This document shows, piece after piece, positions 1 to 12,544 of a stretch of DNA of 64,000 bases (positions are counted from its first letter, which is position 1; each line of letters starts with the position of its first letter). The notes under the pieces were generated by a model, which was not told the DNA's origin, did not search any database, and worked only from the letters and a program-made list of their open reading frames with translations. Both the position numbers and the translations under genes were made by a program. This stretch comes from Desarmillaria ectypa (Eukaryota > Basidiomycota > Agaricomycetes > Agaricales > Physalacriaceae). The stretch spans positions 1 through 64,000 of the forward strand of contig JAUDYN010000007.1 of NCBI GenBank assembly GCA_030407005.1, in the 5' to 3' direction.

Positions 1-905
1 CTTGACTACGGTCTGTATATCACATATGATGAGGATCGGGAGGTCCAGGGTTGAAGGAATATATTGCCAATATTGTGTCACTGAAGGACGGAGAAATCAA
101 AATCTAGAGCTAGAGTGAGGATACATTTCATTCTGGCAAGTGATTTGCATACTAATGAGTGCACGACAAGATGCATGAAGGTCTATCTTCAGTTCGGTCC
201 TTAATGTCAATACTGGTGCAGGTGCGCATACAAGGCAACTGATGTAGTAAGACACGCCTACACTGCCTAGTATTTATCCGATGATTTCGCTGCGACACGT
301 CCTCAAGCAGCGACTAGCTGGATTGACGGAGAAGGCTTGTGCCTAACCAAAATCATTAAAGTACTAGAGTTACGATAAAATAAAAAGTCGAACAAAAGCA
401 CTAGAAGGTGGTGGTGGTGGGAGGCAAAGACGCGGTGTTCTTTGGTTCGCCGGGCCGACTCGGAACCTGCTTCCGGGTCAAAGAGCAAAAAATAGCTTTC
501 GACGTTCCATGTGCGCTCAATGTCAACCCCCGTCCCTTATTAAGGAATCCCAAAGGAGGCGGAGGGAAAAATTCAACGAGGACACGGGGACACAAGACAA
601 TACCTTTTGGAAGTTCTTTTCCCTTCGACTTTGAACTGACTCACTCTCATATCAGCTTCATTCATGTCTCAGCAAGTTTCAGGTATTCAAGTCCTCGTTT
701 GCAGTCAACCATTGTTCTTCAAGAGTAGGCGGACATTAGTGGGAACCCTCTAAGAGGTCGATGAAATCTGCTAATAACCAAGGACCACTTATTTGCAATC
801 AGGCACCGCTTCAGATTTTCTCAGAGGAATAACCATAACATCAGTCATCAGAAACAAGGAATGCTTGCTAAAAACAATGTGCATGCGAAGATTTGAACCA
901 AAGCT
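1..905. other. No supported gene
   Basis: Short open frames occur on both strands, including one of about 106 codons starting near 408, but none shows a recognisable domain, plausible splice pattern or conserved composition. A short GTG-repeat microsatellite lies near 406-421. Nothing else is supported here. Confidence 0.5.
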
Positions 906-1620
906 TTATTTCGCCTGGTAACGAAAAGATAGGATTGATCCTAGGAACTGATTCGTACCAACGAAACCCGATACCCGACCCCCAATCTTGACGTTGGTAA
1001 AATAAACACTGCCTCTCTGACTAGATACGCGTAAGGCCACCAGCGTATTAACGCTGGGCGTATCCGTTCTGGCTCTCATCCGGCATTCGGTTGTGACGAG
1101 TACACATATGAGCGATCTTTGAAGCCTACATTCTCCACGGACAGATACGCCGTATTGGTGGCGAAGACATGAGCTGCAACCCAGAATGTTGATATGCTCA
1201 GGTCGAAATATCTTATCCACAACGATGAGTACAAGAAAGACGAGAAAAACAACGACATACATGTCAACATGCCGTTCTCACTAAAGGCTCCGATGTCTTG
1301 AGGGGAATAGATATCCGAAGCCAGAATCGAAACCGAGACCAGCATGAAAGGTCTCTTTTATCCACGAAATCGAACCCGAACCTGAAAACCAGACGTCACA
1401 ACTATTTTTAATTTGGCTCTGAAAGATGTTGATAAAACAAAGACGTACCATTTTCTGGGAAATTATTGTAATGCGTAACGAAAATATTAGCGGAGATAAA
1501 TAGAACTAGTTGCACAGGTAGAATTCCGCAACGACGTGCCAACATCAGAACCACGTCAGCTATATTAAAAAGAGCTGGATCAAGGAGAGTACACACATTA
1601 TCTGATCCGGCTGTGAGTCA
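906..1620 (-). pseudogene. Possible decayed multi-pass membrane protein
   Basis: On the minus strand several overlapping short frames encode hydrophobic stretches: one near 1450-1596 reads like a membrane segment followed by a GT donor, and others lie near 1080-1345 and 1150-1262. The hydrophobic blocks sit in different frames and cannot be joined by clear introns without crossing stops. This pattern would suit a decayed multi-pass membrane protein of the kind common in Agaricomycetes, but the family cannot be named from the sequence. It may also be chance hydrophobic frames in AT-rich DNA. Confidence 0.2.
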
Positions 1621-3227
1621 GCAATGTACCTGAGTTTTCTGCAGTCACGCTCGTTCATCGAACAAGTCATCGACAACTCCATAGAATGAAGACCAACACT
1701 TCGATGCTTGTAAGCCTTACGCCGAAATTCCTGAGCCGTTACCGAATTAAGAAGCCCTTATCAATACGAGAATATATCAGATTCACCCGACAGTGCGTGT
1801 ATATAAGTACAATGTCTCAAATTATTTAGCTGTGCATGTGAGTCGTGAATAATTTAAATAATGGTAGAATTTCTGAAATGGGTTGGGCCGCTGAGAAAGA
1901 GTGGAGGGAAGGTGATGGAGGTCAGAAAGAAAGACGCGTCTTTGTTTGTGCAACTGTGGTAGTCAGTGTTGACTCGGAAAAGACAGAGGCGTCAATAGTG
2001 GCACATTTCTCTGTTCTCTTCGCTATGTCCTTCAATCTCAGCAGCTCATATATCTCAGAAGATCAATAAAGCTTTGTACGACTTTGTCCTGCAGTTGGGT
2101 TAACACATGACTTTTATTACGCTCGTTGTGGTAGTATACGTTGGTCGTGACGTAGACTGGTTGGTGCGGGTCATTGGCGGACAGAATTCGCGTAGCCGTA
2201 GGGTCTTTGCCAATACGAATAGATAATATACCTCGATAGACGTGGTCAATAAGAACGGAATAACGACAGCTCATGGTGCGGAATATGGGTGCTCGAAACT
2301 CGGTAGTCGTGTGCAAAAGCAAAGTCTATCCCCTCAGGTACATCTTAACTGATACAGTTAGGGGATAGCCGCACGTGTACTCTTGCGTCGCCAGGGTCCC
2401 GCTATGACACCCTATAATGTAACTATAAAAGACAAATAAGGTAATAGTCCATGGCTAGGCCTCAACGTTGAGCAACTGCTCCACCCAGGATGAACGCAAC
2501 TTCGCATAAGGAAAGTACGCTGCTGCCCTCAGCGTGGATGAACGGGTCGTCAATCCGTCATCATCTCAATCTTCAGCACAGTCCGAGGTGGTTACGGCCA
2601 TCGCAGTCTTGTCCTCGGGTCCGGTGTGTACAGTACGGGTAAATGGTTTAGTGTGAAGATGGGAATAAACCAATCCTAGCGTTCCCTCGTCCGGTGTAGC
2701 TCGGTCGTCGTTAAGGAGAGCCACCCCTCACAGTGTGAGTCAGCACCTTGATCGATGTGTCATCGTCCACATTGAGAATTTGAACTTGACATTATTTGAG
2801 CAATAATGCCGAAAGTGTCGCGTAGGGAAGGTAGTTTAGCCACTAAGATGTGAAGGAATGGGAAAGTAGTATATAGGCATGAGAGGAAGGAGGAAAGGAC
2901 AGGGAATCTGAAAAGGAAGGACGCGTCAACGCATCTCGTCGCATCAATTCCACAAGCATGGCAACGCGTACTGCGACGTCGGATGTAACGCTACTTTTTT
3001 AACCAGAACGATAATACATTCACCTAGCTATTACGCAGATATACAAGAGAATTATTCGAATATTCCATACTGGTCCATGTATGTGGCAATTACCGTCAAT
3101 GAATAATACACGTCGGTCCTTGGAACGTGAAATTATGCCTGTCGAAAGGACATTTTTAACTATCCGTGGGGAAAATCGGGCATCTAACACCTTCGACCAT
3201 TCCAAGCATCCAGCATCCAGAAGCTCA
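1621..3227. other. Intergenic, no supported gene
   Basis: Only short frames without recognisable domains are present. A TATA-like element on the plus strand near 2870 is followed by a purine-rich tract, but no downstream coding region can be supported. The frame at 2038-2322 (minus) has no recognisable family. Confidence 0.5.
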
Positions 3228-4078
3228 TTAACTGGTGTTCCTGATGATACTGTTGCCAATCCTATCAATGCTTATGCTTTCTGGTGTGTAATCGGGCGGA
3301 CGCTCGTCCTGTATTTCGGATACCATCGACGACTGCTGCTGCCTGTCGCTCAGGATCAACTGAACCGTTAACTCCAACTCCTCAATTCTCGCTCTATCGC
3401 GGATCACTTCCACCTCGTCCTGGATCTGAATCACAGGAGAGGCCGGACTTGGAGTAGTGAAGAGAGCTTTCTCCTGGAAGTATGGTTCTGGAATTTGCGA
3501 TTCTCTGTCACTATTCCTGCGCTTCCTTTTCCGCCGTCGGAGGAAGATAAACATAAAGAGTAGAAGGGATATAAAGGAGACAACGCCTAGCACAGTCACT
3601 AGGATTACGCCAGTAGTATGAGAAGATGTTGGAGTAGCAGATGAAATGAGGGATGCGGACGGGCTGTGAGTGTGACCTTCCGTTAGCGCGCTGAATGAAG
3701 AAATAAATGAAGGAAACCTACAGTCTTGCAAAACCAGTCGTTGTTACAGATACAATCGTCGTGACAGATGCTCCATCTAGGGTATTTGAGGAACTTGCAG
3801 ATGATGTTGTTGAACTGTAAGATTATATATAAAACCGAGTGCATCTTTCCAAGTCAGACAGGAAGTCTCACCTTATGGGAGGGCCTTCTCCGTCCCCGTA
3901 GAACACCGGTAGTGAGTTACAGGGAGTGGGTTCGGAAATCATCGAATGCGGGGAGTGCATTAAACGTTAGCGCACTATCTGGGTTCTATCGAGTGATATA
4001 GCTCCCTGGATTCAGAGTGCTGTATTGCGCATGACACAGCAGAAATGCATAAGACGACATAATAAATGACAACAGCAT
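3228..4078 (-). pseudogene. Single-pass membrane protein gene, 5' part damaged
   Basis: The 3' exon (3228 to about 3700, minus) encodes a Ser/Thr-rich stretch, one strong transmembrane segment (starting GVILVTVLGVVSF), a basic stop-transfer cluster (RRRKRKRR) and a cytoplasmic tail with a PPDYTP motif. Upstream, an exon around 3735-3808 encodes more Ser/Thr-rich sequence and joins an earlier exon through a good GTGAGA...TTACAG intron. The likely start is the ATG at 4078, which opens a signal-peptide-like sequence (MLLSFIMSSYAFLLCHAQ). Within the first exon a TAG stop interrupts the frame after SYITR, and a second frame change is needed near 3920. The junction near 3720 would require an intron of only 31 nt. 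The type resembles fungal wall-sensor-like or other Ser/Thr-rich membrane proteins, but no family is identified. A gene damaged at its 5' end seems more likely than unusual splicing. Confidence 0.45.
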
Positions 4079-4914
4079 GGGACAAGCGTATTTCCTTTGT
4101 TCCGTAGTCCTCAGTTGACTTAACAGCATATCTGTTTCTATAAAAAGTAGCCAGCACCACGGAAGAAGCATTGACTGGAAATAGGCAGTTTGTGCGTGAG
4201 TTCTGGACGAAGAAGAGCCCCTAGTTATGGTGAATTGGGTACAGAATGGCCGAAAGCTAAAAGCGATGCAGACGCAGAGGTTTCCGCTACTGCAAGGTTT
4301 TATGCCGGCATACATTAGTCGAGGTCCGATATAGGGGGATGTAGCAAGTCATTTGCGTCGCTGTATAAGCCTTGGGCTTCGCACTGCGGATTCAATGTGC
4401 TGTATACACCTATTCTCCTTATATGTAACTCTGCATCTCAGAGACAATAGAAGTGCAAGGGTGTTCTACAGCACGTCAATCTTTAGGTGCAGCATGAGGC
4501 TATGTACACGGAAGGACGATCCCGAAGCGGATATGTTTCAGATTCGAGCGTTAAGCAATTTATTGTATTGATAGCCTTATCGTGTCGTTGAGGTATTGAC
4601 TTTTGATATATTTTTTTATGTTTCTCGGGAAGTAAAGGAATAGTAAAAGGATGTGTTGAATATGACAGTGGTCGGAGGGAGACATTTCATAATCCTGCCG
4701 AGTTGCCGCAGTTGTCTTGTTTATTGCCGAGTTGCCGAGACTTGACGTCCGTGTGTTAAATGGTTTCCTTGACCTCCACCAAGGTATAGAGGATTTGTAA
4801 CTCAGATCGTCTGATAACAGTTGACTAGCTTCATACAAACATGAATGCCAAGAAAACGATCAAAAAAAGTGTTGTGAAAAACGGGGGATGAATAGATCAG
4901 TTCGTTCCCAGTTA
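4079..4914. other. Intergenic, no supported gene
   Basis: No frame shows a domain, signal peptide or consistent splice pattern. The sequence is moderately AT-rich. Confidence 0.5.
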
Positions 4915-5320
4915 GTACATGCGCGGTGTCAGGCCAATAGTATTGCGCTTGGCTGAGCTCTGCAAACGCATGCAGATGTACACTACTGTACCTACTTATA
5001 TACTAAATGCTAATATACTAGAATGTTCTACAACTTTCCTAATATTTCTCTCTTAATCAGCAAGTTCGGCATGATGCCGGATTGCCATCATCTCGGCTCA
5101 ACTCTCAAATCCCAACAAAAAGAAAGATCGAGACTGTTGACTTGATATTTAGACCCGCCTGACCTTATGATACTATCTGTTCAGTCGTTCGTTGTCAAGG
5201 ACCGGTTATAATCAGCGCTCTTTCCGGTTAAGTGATACTCCTCCTTCTTCAAATACGTTGTTAGTTGGTCAGTCCTACGATTTGCATACTACTAACAGAA
5301 GCAATTAGGTACCTGAGACG
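4915..5320 (+). repeat. LTR-like remnant, copy 1
   Basis: This stretch shares several short blocks, in the same order, with 36993-37330: a TATA-like run, then CTAGAATGT[T/C]CTACAACTTTC, then GGCATGATGCC, then AAATCCCAACA, and finally GGTCAGTCC. Related pieces occur near 44.7, 51.2 and 57.8 kb. The layout (TATA box followed by conserved motifs over about 350 bp) suggests a solo LTR. Exact ends and target duplications could not be fixed. Confidence 0.35.
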
Positions 5321-5542
5321 GTCTTTTTTGGACATAAGCACTCCAATACCATAGCTCACGGATCAGGTCGGCCAAGTTTGTGTGTGAGAAACAACGGCAA
5401 TAAGGAACTAGCAACTATTGTTAAGAACAAAAACGGACATTGGACCGACAACATTATTGGCCCAGAATACAATGTAGAAGCAGTGTAGTGCCCGAAACCT
5501 GTCTTTGCCTGAATAAAAGACCTTCATTCAAGAGCACACATC

Positions 5543-5550
5543 TATATAAA
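5543..5550 (+). promoter_or_regulatory. TATA box of F-box gene
   Basis: A TATATAAA element lies 52 bp before the ATG at 5602, suiting a short 5' leader for the F-box gene. Confidence 0.5.
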
Positions 5551-5601
5551 CCACACGAATATGTCGGAAATGTTCATTTCACCATTCTTTCCCTGCCATC
5601 A

Positions 5602-6767
5602 ATGTCTTCCAATCCCTCCGTTTTAAAACACGATATCTCCTCATACATCGAAGACCTCCCTCTTGAGATATTCGAAGAGATTCTTTCACATCTCAATATC
5701 TCGACTATCAAACAACTCTCACTCGCATCCCCTAATATCCATACTGCTTGCTTTCCCCATTTCTTTCGCAACTTGGCCCTCCATGCAGATTACAATCCTG
5801 CTCACAGGTTTCTCGCCGATTTCAAAGGACGGGTCCCTATTCCCTGCTTGCACACGATCGAGTTGGAATGGTTGGATGAGGATATCTCCACTGAAATCCT
5901 TCCATGGTGCACAAGGGTTCACAGTGCGAAAATTAACAGGAGTCATCTTGGAAATACGACAATCCTTCCTGCGTTGACCATCCTTGGATTCCTCGAATTG
6001 ACAAATTTGACATTCCCCTCTTTGGATGACTATTTTCGGTTGCTGGAAAGTCTTCCGTTGACAGTGAAGAAGATCAAGATTCGCAAGAATACGTTCCGTC
6101 AGTCGCAATCGACTTGGACCGTTGGTCGTAGGGTCGAACTGGACCAATTGGAGACTGATTCGGCACCAGATTTGGCACCGTTTCTTAGAGACAACTGCCC
6201 TGTCTCACTCCTGTCGATACGCGTGGCATCTGTTCGGCAGCCTTATGTGGAAGATGTTGAAGATTTCGTTAAGAGGACTCCACTTTTAATTGATCTCTGT
6301 ATCGAAATCGATGAATCCCAAGGCCGAGGTGTGTGTCTTTCCAAAGCTAGCATATGAAAGCTCATACCTCATTAGTTTCTTTCACTCTCACGCGACTTAA
6401 ATCCCTATCTGTAATCACTAAAACCGAAGACCCTGCCTTCCTCTTCGTCCTCTTCTCTACCCCCTCCGACGGCCCCTCCCCATTAGAATGCTTAGACCTG
6501 ACATTCCCGTATAATTGGGTAACCTCTCATCTGACTTTCACAAGCTTGGCAACATTACTATCGCACCCCCAATTCAGCAATTTGAACACAATAGACCTGA
6601 AAATGATGGTACCATTGTATCTGTGTCCTGATTATTACAAAATATTAAAGGAACGGGTTCAAAGATTAGAACATGATCTTACAGAAGTGGGAAGGAGTCC
6701 AAAGATAAATATGAGACCTGAACTATTGGAACATGGTCATAGTTATGGGTTAGGGAGCAGATTTTAG
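5602..6767 (+). CDS. F-box domain protein
   Basis: Two exons, 5602-6328 and 6376-6767, are joined by a 47-nt phase-1 intron (GTGTGT...TTAG). The product is 372 residues. An F-box-like helix bundle lies at about residues 15-55 (starting EDLPLEIFEEILSHLNI), followed by a long region with irregular leucine-rich character, as in many Agaricomycete F-box proteins. F-box proteins generally recruit substrates to SCF ubiquitin ligases through Skp1; the substrate here is unknown. The frame is open further upstream (to 5440), but the ATG at 5602 is chosen because it directly precedes the F-box and follows the TATA box. No lesions were seen. Confidence 0.75.
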
Positions 6768-6869
6768 TTTGCCACTATGAATGATGAGCCTTTATTTCTC
6801 CTAGCCGACATTGTTTTACATGCGAAGAAAATGTGAATCTCAAAATCCACCATTATATTTATTGCGGCT

Positions 6870-9127
6870 TTAGTGCAGCAGGTTTACCAATTCTTCCCCT
6901 TAGCATCTGGTAGGATTGTGTGAATACAAATGTACAGTGCAACAGCATATAGTTATACAGCATGCCTAATGTCACCTTCGCAGTTTTCCAGAACTTCACT
7001 ATATTTTTCCTTAATATAGACCTGAATAAACAGACCTGCTGCACTTGCCTATGTAACAGCGGAAATGTCAACAAATGCCCTACTTTAGACAATCTAAGTA
7101 TACATTATGGATGTTAGTGTTGATTGAGAATCATAACAGAGTTTACTTTGGAGATTACATTGAGAGATAACCATTGGCTACACTGAGTTAAACACTGATT
7201 TCTTTTTTCTGAAAGATCACCAGAAATCATCCAAGTTATTGAGTATTGTAACAAGGTTCAAGGAGGATGGTATTTTTATAAATGCCCTTCGACCAACAGA
7301 CTTTGACCAATGGCCATATGTTATCATATGGCAGCTCATTGTAGCTAAGTGTGATTGTTGGAACATTGTTCTTCAGTACAGGAAATATACCTGCTATGTC
7401 AAAGGTCATATCTGAAAATGGAACTTGTTTGGTGAAAATCTAACAGATGTGATCATGCATGGTGGTCCCAGGACTTGATAAGTCAACAGACCACAACTAC
7501 AGTACATGCAAAGGCATACATGTTTCTTAATGTTTTATACTTTCCATCAGATGGAGAATCAACCTGAAGAAGCTCTGGTGCAATCCTTTTGTTGAATCCC
7601 CATAACTTTAATGCTCATGTGTTGCAACAGCCTTTTTGAGACCAACTCTGCCAAGCAACAGTGAAAGTTCACATTGACAAGGATGTTGACCTTCCAGAAG
7701 AATGAATCAGATGCAAATATCATACTATGCAAGAAGAGAAACCTACTCCTAGATGTTAGCATATATGACTGGAGGTTCATGAGAGGGAAAGCAATGGAGC
7801 CTCTTCACTCCTTCCATAATCTATTCATTGTGTTATGCATTTTAAAAATGAAAGTACTGAAGAGGTCTTATGTGTGCCAAGTTAAAAGTGTGACAGTATA
7901 GAAACACTAGTTTACCCTCACTTCTACTAATACACACAAACCCTCAGTTAGTTCAGAGGGAGGCATACAATGCAAGCACACAACAGCTATAGTAGTAAAA
8001 GATTCATTGTGCATGACAATTTATAATAGTGCACTAGCTTAATAATTCTCTAAGTCCAAAGGCTTTTTGGGATAGGAGATGAGCAATTTATATTGCTTGG
8101 CCTCAAGGCAAATGGTATTTCTTGAACCAGCAGAGGCTCCACAAGCATGTATAATCCTCAAAAGATGTTGTGCACTACACTCTAGTGTCCACTACATTGC
8201 ACTATATACTTAATATGACTCAAAGCCTTATACTCTAAGCCTAAAACTCTTTAAACCTGTTTATAAATCCACAGGGTTCTAACCTATACAATCCAGAGAG
8301 ACACAAAACACAGAAACACATTCACAAGACATAGGGTTTGAACCTCTGCCACTTGCAATAACTCAGGATTCACCAATATCATTGTAAGGCTGGCAAACCC
8401 TCTGGTGAGAGAATTACAGTTTGCTTTTGCAAGATCTTTTGTATACAGTATACAAGGAGGTGCAAGAACCATCCACTTCAGATCAGTATGGATCTGCTTC
8501 TGATAGCAGAGAAGAGTAAAAGAGTGAGACTCAATGTCTTTTCAAGAGATTTGGGCTTTGAGAGCAATTTCTAAGTGATAGAAATGAGCTTCTGTGCTGT
8601 CCACTAGTGATACTAGGTGTGAGGCAGCTAAAGTAAGCTAAGCTGGAGGCTTGTATAAGAAATTTATTCCTTTAGTGTGCTATGAGCTTGATTATTATTA
8701 TTTTTTCTAGTTACATTTACTGCTTATATACCAAACTGACTTCCTACACCTACACCTATCCACTCTGATAATCTTGCCAAATAATGACCCACTCTATCAT
8801 GTCCACCCCCTTTTTACAGTCCTGAATGATTCTCCTAAAGGGAAACCATATAGGATCACCATCCTTGATGATATTAAGGTGAAGGTGCAGGCTTCCACTC
8901 ATGAATGGCCATCCATTGTGCCTGATGCAGTTCCTAGTCTGGTGGAAAAGTGGTTTACTGACAGTGGATAGTAGTGCAGATGGCAGTCTGTTGGCCCCTG
9001 GTTCCTATTCTGGTGGAAAAGTGGGTTACCAATAATGGATAGCAGTGTGGATGACATAGTCCTGTGGCCAGTACTAGCTTGACAGAAGCTGAAATTTGGT
9101 GCACACCTATATGTGGTGCAGCACAGC
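6870..9127. mobile_element. CpG-free decayed block, probably transposon-derived
   Basis: Base composition changes sharply here: no CG dinucleotide is visible from about 7292 to 9400, while flanking host DNA has many. Only short frames remain, the longest near 8774-8971 (65 codons), and none matches a family I recognise. The same composition continues through the adjoining retrotransposon block, so this stretch is most likely an old, formerly methylated mobile element. A tRNA-like B-box string occurs near 8335, but no tRNA or complete SINE could be built around it. Confidence 0.45.
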
Positions 9128-9293
9128 AATATAGATCTCTTATGATCAGTACTAGTATAGCCAGACTGCACTCTTGATCATGATTGGATAGCTATTATAG
9201 GCACAAATATCTGGAGATTCATATAACTGCATCACTAGGACATGTAGTTAGGCCAAGGGTGTGGAAATATCAAATGTGGAGTCTCTAGACTGA
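9128..9293 (+). repeat. Diverged fragment of the inverted-repeat sequence
   Basis: This stretch is clearly related to part of the right inverted-repeat arm (around 19,425-19,590), in the same orientation, with scattered substitutions. It is cut off where the LTR at 9294 begins. It shows that the sequence in the arms is itself a repeated element. Confidence 0.6.
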
Positions 9294-9732
9294 TGTTATG
9301 ATTTTCTTGCTTATTCCATCTTATTGTCAGCACCTATCTTATCATTGATACCTTCAGTTATTCTTATCTCCCACAGTGACCACTGTCACCTTGCCTACAT
9401 CGAATGACTTCAACAATTGTACTATAGATTGCAATAGTCACTTGCTCAATAGACACTTCTTATTATTTCATGCATGGACCCTATAACTACCATATCCATA
9501 TTTGGACTCCTAGTTTTAATATATAAGTTGGATAGCTCTTGCTGTATAACCCCAGCTTCAAGCTGGAGTTTATCTATACCATCTCTTCACTCTATAGAAT
9601 CTGGCTAAGACCTTAGCCTGGCTTCATCAGATCAGAAGACCATAGCCATCAACCTCTGGGTGACTGTATGAATATGAGATAGCCTGAGGGTCTAGCACAT
9701 GTCTGCAGATCACATAGAGTGTGGGTCTAACA
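9294..9732 (+). mobile_element. Chromovirus LTR A (5' LTR)
   Basis: A 439-bp LTR begins TGTTATGATTTT and ends TCTAACA. It carries TATATAA at 9520, and the sequence AGCTTCAAGCT begins at 9554, 34 nt downstream. It is most similar to LTR D (21632-22063) and less so to LTRs B, C and E. A leader, a small frame and the start of gag follow on the plus strand, so this is a 5' LTR. With LTR D it may bound one ancestral element of about 12.8 kb that later received all the other insertions. Confidence 0.8.
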
Positions 9733-9733
9733 A

Positions 9734-9746
9734 TTAGCTTAAAGCT
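9734..9746 (+). other. Self-priming-type primer-binding site A
   Basis: Starting one base after the LTR end, TTAGCTTAAAGCT is the reverse complement of AGCTTTAAGCTAA. That matches 12 of 13 bases of the predicted 5' transcript region in LTR D (21882-21894), and 10 of 11 bases of the core in LTR A (9554-9564). No tRNA 3'-end complement is visible here, so Tf1-like priming by the 5' end of the RNA itself is inferred. Confidence 0.6.
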
Positions 9747-9789
9747 TTCTCATGGTTTCTTCACTGCCAGCCACAAAGATACCATACAC

Positions 9790-9924
9790 ATGACCTCAAA
9801 ACTGAAAAACAAACAAACAATTGTCATTAGCACTGCCCTCAGGGGTGCTATCCTAATCTTCTTCTTTACTGCTCTCATCTTCCTCCTGTGGAGAGAAAAA
9901 TTCAGGAACTACCTCTGCCAATGA
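9790..9924 (+). CDS. Small membrane-segment ORF upstream of gag (copy A)
   Basis: An intact 44-codon frame encodes a short polar N-terminus with several lysines, a strongly hydrophobic segment of about 20 residues (core ALRGAILIFFFTALIFLL) and a basic tail. Equivalent frames lie in the same place, between primer-binding site and gag, in copies B, C and E. Their shared pattern is S-x-A-[IL]-x-[GS]-A before a hydrophobic run ending in W/Y and acidic residues. Function is unknown: it could be a small membrane peptide of the retrotransposon or a regulatory upstream ORF. No match to a known protein is recalled. Confidence 0.45.
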   Translation: MTSKLKNKQTIVISTALRGAILIFFFTALIFLLWREKFRNYLCQ

Positions 9925-10034
9925 TATATCCTCTGTCCCTAATTAGCACTCCCTTGTCTCTTCACTATGTTCTCCCCTACAGAAGCTCCACCACCAGGAT
10001 GGATACAGCAAGTCTGGCATCCACTCAGATGGTA

Positions 10035-11377
10035 ATGTGCTTGGTAACAGCAAGTGACAAAAGAATTAGGGAATGAAAATGAACATCAATCACACTAAAC
10101 CTCTTACTACTCTACATTTAATCACCAATATTGAATTCAGATGGTTTTGAGTATGATGGAAGCACTCTGCAGACTTCAATAATCAAGTACAGTTGTCTTA
10201 AAGATGTTTTATTCATTACTAGTGAGTTATACAAAGTACTACTTGCACTAGTGGGGATGGTAAGATACAATTGGGTAAAGAGTGACTTGGTTTGAGCTAC
10301 TGTGCTCATTCTGACTGAAACTGCTTCAGACTGGTGGCGCTCTTAGCCCTATACTGCTTCCTACAAGTGATAAACACTTGACTAGTCACACTCTTGGCTA
10401 ACTAGTGGCGCTCTTGGCCTAAGAATAAACTACAACTCTGAGAACTTTGCTTGAACTAACTTCAAAACACTCTGGACATTTGCAGGACACAACAGTGACT
10501 CTAAGGGACTTCAATTCAATGCAATACTATGGGTGACTTAGCAACTATTAATCACTTTATCAAGGTTAAGCACAAAAGCCTTTAATTGGGGACACCAGCT
10601 ACTACCAGTGAGGGCTCAAGTGCAGGGATGGCTTGCCTGCCTTGCATGAGCACCCATCCCACTACTTATATACTACTGAGACAGAACTATAAATATCATC
10701 TGGGTATAGGGTATATTGGTAAGGATTTCTTGGCTAGTCACAAATAATGGTGAATAATCATGCAATAGTTGATCTAGTCTGTTTTCTTTTCAAATGATTG
10801 GTCTAGAGACTCCATAGTCAGTCTTTCTGCATTCTTGGCCCAACTACATGCCCTAGTAATGTGGTTATATGAATATCTGGATATTGGTGCCTGTAACAGC
10901 TATCTGATCATGTTTGAGGGTGCAGTCCAGCTACACTAGTATTGATCATAAGAGATCTATATTTCAATAGTCAGATCTGGGCTCAAGGTTAATCTATTCC
11001 TAATTTATTTCTAAGTCCCATTTCATAATTGCCATGTGACTAGTTATCCTGACTTAGGCATTTATGCACAGTCCAGTTTCCTAGTGACAGAACTTCATGA
11101 GATCTGTGTACTCTGCTCCTGATTTTGGTCTGCTGGTAGCATCCTTCATTTACTAGTTGCTGTATTTAGTCCTGCTACCATTTGAGTTACTAGTCTGGCC
11201 AGCTGGTAGATTTAACCCACTAATGGTGTCGCATCTAAGTCCTGGCTCTACCAGTTGCTTACTGCTTTTAACTATCAGCTCAAAGCCTCAGCTATAGTCC
11301 TCTATGTATCACTAGTATAGGATAGATGTGCAATAGTATTGTTACAAAATCGCAAAATCTAGGTGTGAATGCATAGA
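10035..11377 (-). repeat. Left arm of ~1.34-kb inverted repeat
   Basis: This arm reads as the reverse complement of 19010-20351, with no difference noticed on reading through, apart from a possible single-base length difference. The flanking sequences on both sides are related to each other but clearly diverged. The arm carries a TATATAAGTAG promoter-like element and a 63-codon frame (10118-10309, minus) identical to that in the right arm. A short motif containing GAGCGCCAC recurs inside it. The spacer between the arms is about 7.6 kb. Confidence 0.85.
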
Positions 11378-12544
11378 CAGTGTATCAATGTATTTGGTGG
11401 AGTTCTCCAAAGAGAATCCTGTGGACTTTCTGTAGTGCCAGCACCACCTGGCAGAACCTGTGCTTCATCAGGTGCTTGGGATTCACTATAGATAATGGTG
11501 TCAGCTTCTTTCAGGAGTGTGATGTACCTATTTTTATTCAATTCTTTGGGTATCTTTGGTTTCAGAGTCTGTAACAAAGTCATATTTTTTGTTGTATTTA
11601 AATGCCCTAAATTGTGTAGAAACCAAGGACTCACCACTGGAGGCCTTGGCCATGCAAGGGGAATCAAATCCTTGATGTGCCATGTGACCTTTTTCATCAC
11701 ATTGGAAGCATCAGCTTTCCCACTCCCCCATATGTTGTCCATTGGCCCATTGAATTATCCTGGTTGGGAATGGTTTAGGCCATCGGCTTTGGAGCTGAGG
11801 AACTTGTCACCTCAGTGGCAGCTTTGCCACTAGGTTGATGTTGTTGGGGGCAAGGGTCCTTCTTCTGTCCATCCCAAGGAATACCTATTGTCTGATTGAA
11901 CACCCACTTTCACTGTCTTTCCTCATACATGTGCATAATGCACTCTTTCCATTCTGGGTAAGTGCATGGAATGTTAATGCCCATGTTTGAGATGAACATT
12001 GTGTAAGAGGAGGGAACACCAAGGCATACTGCCTTGACCAGTGCTCTGTGATCATGTTCATTAGTGCATTGGCCCACCAATTTGGCCTCTTCTTCCAACT
12101 TTTGGAAGTAATGGGATGCTGGCTGAGTTCCCATGCACAAGTCAAACATGTGCTTTTCATGAACCTCTTCAATAGTGGGGTCTTGGAATTGGCAGGTAAC
12201 CATGTCAATAAAGTCCTCCCATAAGGGGTATCAGAAGTGGGCAGTGGTGCTGTCCCAGATATCTCTGACCCAGAATTCAGGTCTTTTGTAGACCCACCAG
12301 TCTTTGGCAGCCCCCTCAAAGTGGGAGGTCACAAATAAAACCAGGTGTGATGGCAGCTGGAAATAGTGTCTGAACACTTTGAAGTAGGTGATACAGTCAC
12401 CTATGAAGCATTCAATATCATCATGTTCCCCCTTGAATGGCTTCAGGGGCTATACAAGAATTGGTTTGATGCCCATATAAGGGGCATCATCAGGGGCATT
12501 CCCAACAGGGTTTGGTAAAGGGTCAGGTGGACCCTTTCTGAGGG
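11378..12544 (-). pseudogene. Chromovirus gag fragment (left copy)
   Basis: The minus strand encodes a decayed Gag: a capsid-like region containing KDWWVYK-type sequence, a TYPEWKECI motif, then a broken zinc-knuckle region near 11,690 and a short downstream part that runs into the inverted-repeat arm. Several stops and frame changes interrupt it. Its N-terminal part is missing because LTR B begins at 12545. It is about 75-80% similar by eye to the two plus-strand copies. Confidence 0.7.

Noticed and set aside
408..728. 106-codon frame at the window start
   Set aside because: It starts in a GTG microsatellite and has no recognisable domain or hydrophobic pattern.
8320..8420. tRNA or SINE suggested by a B-box-like string
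   Set aside because: No A box at the right spacing, no cloverleaf and no terminator run.
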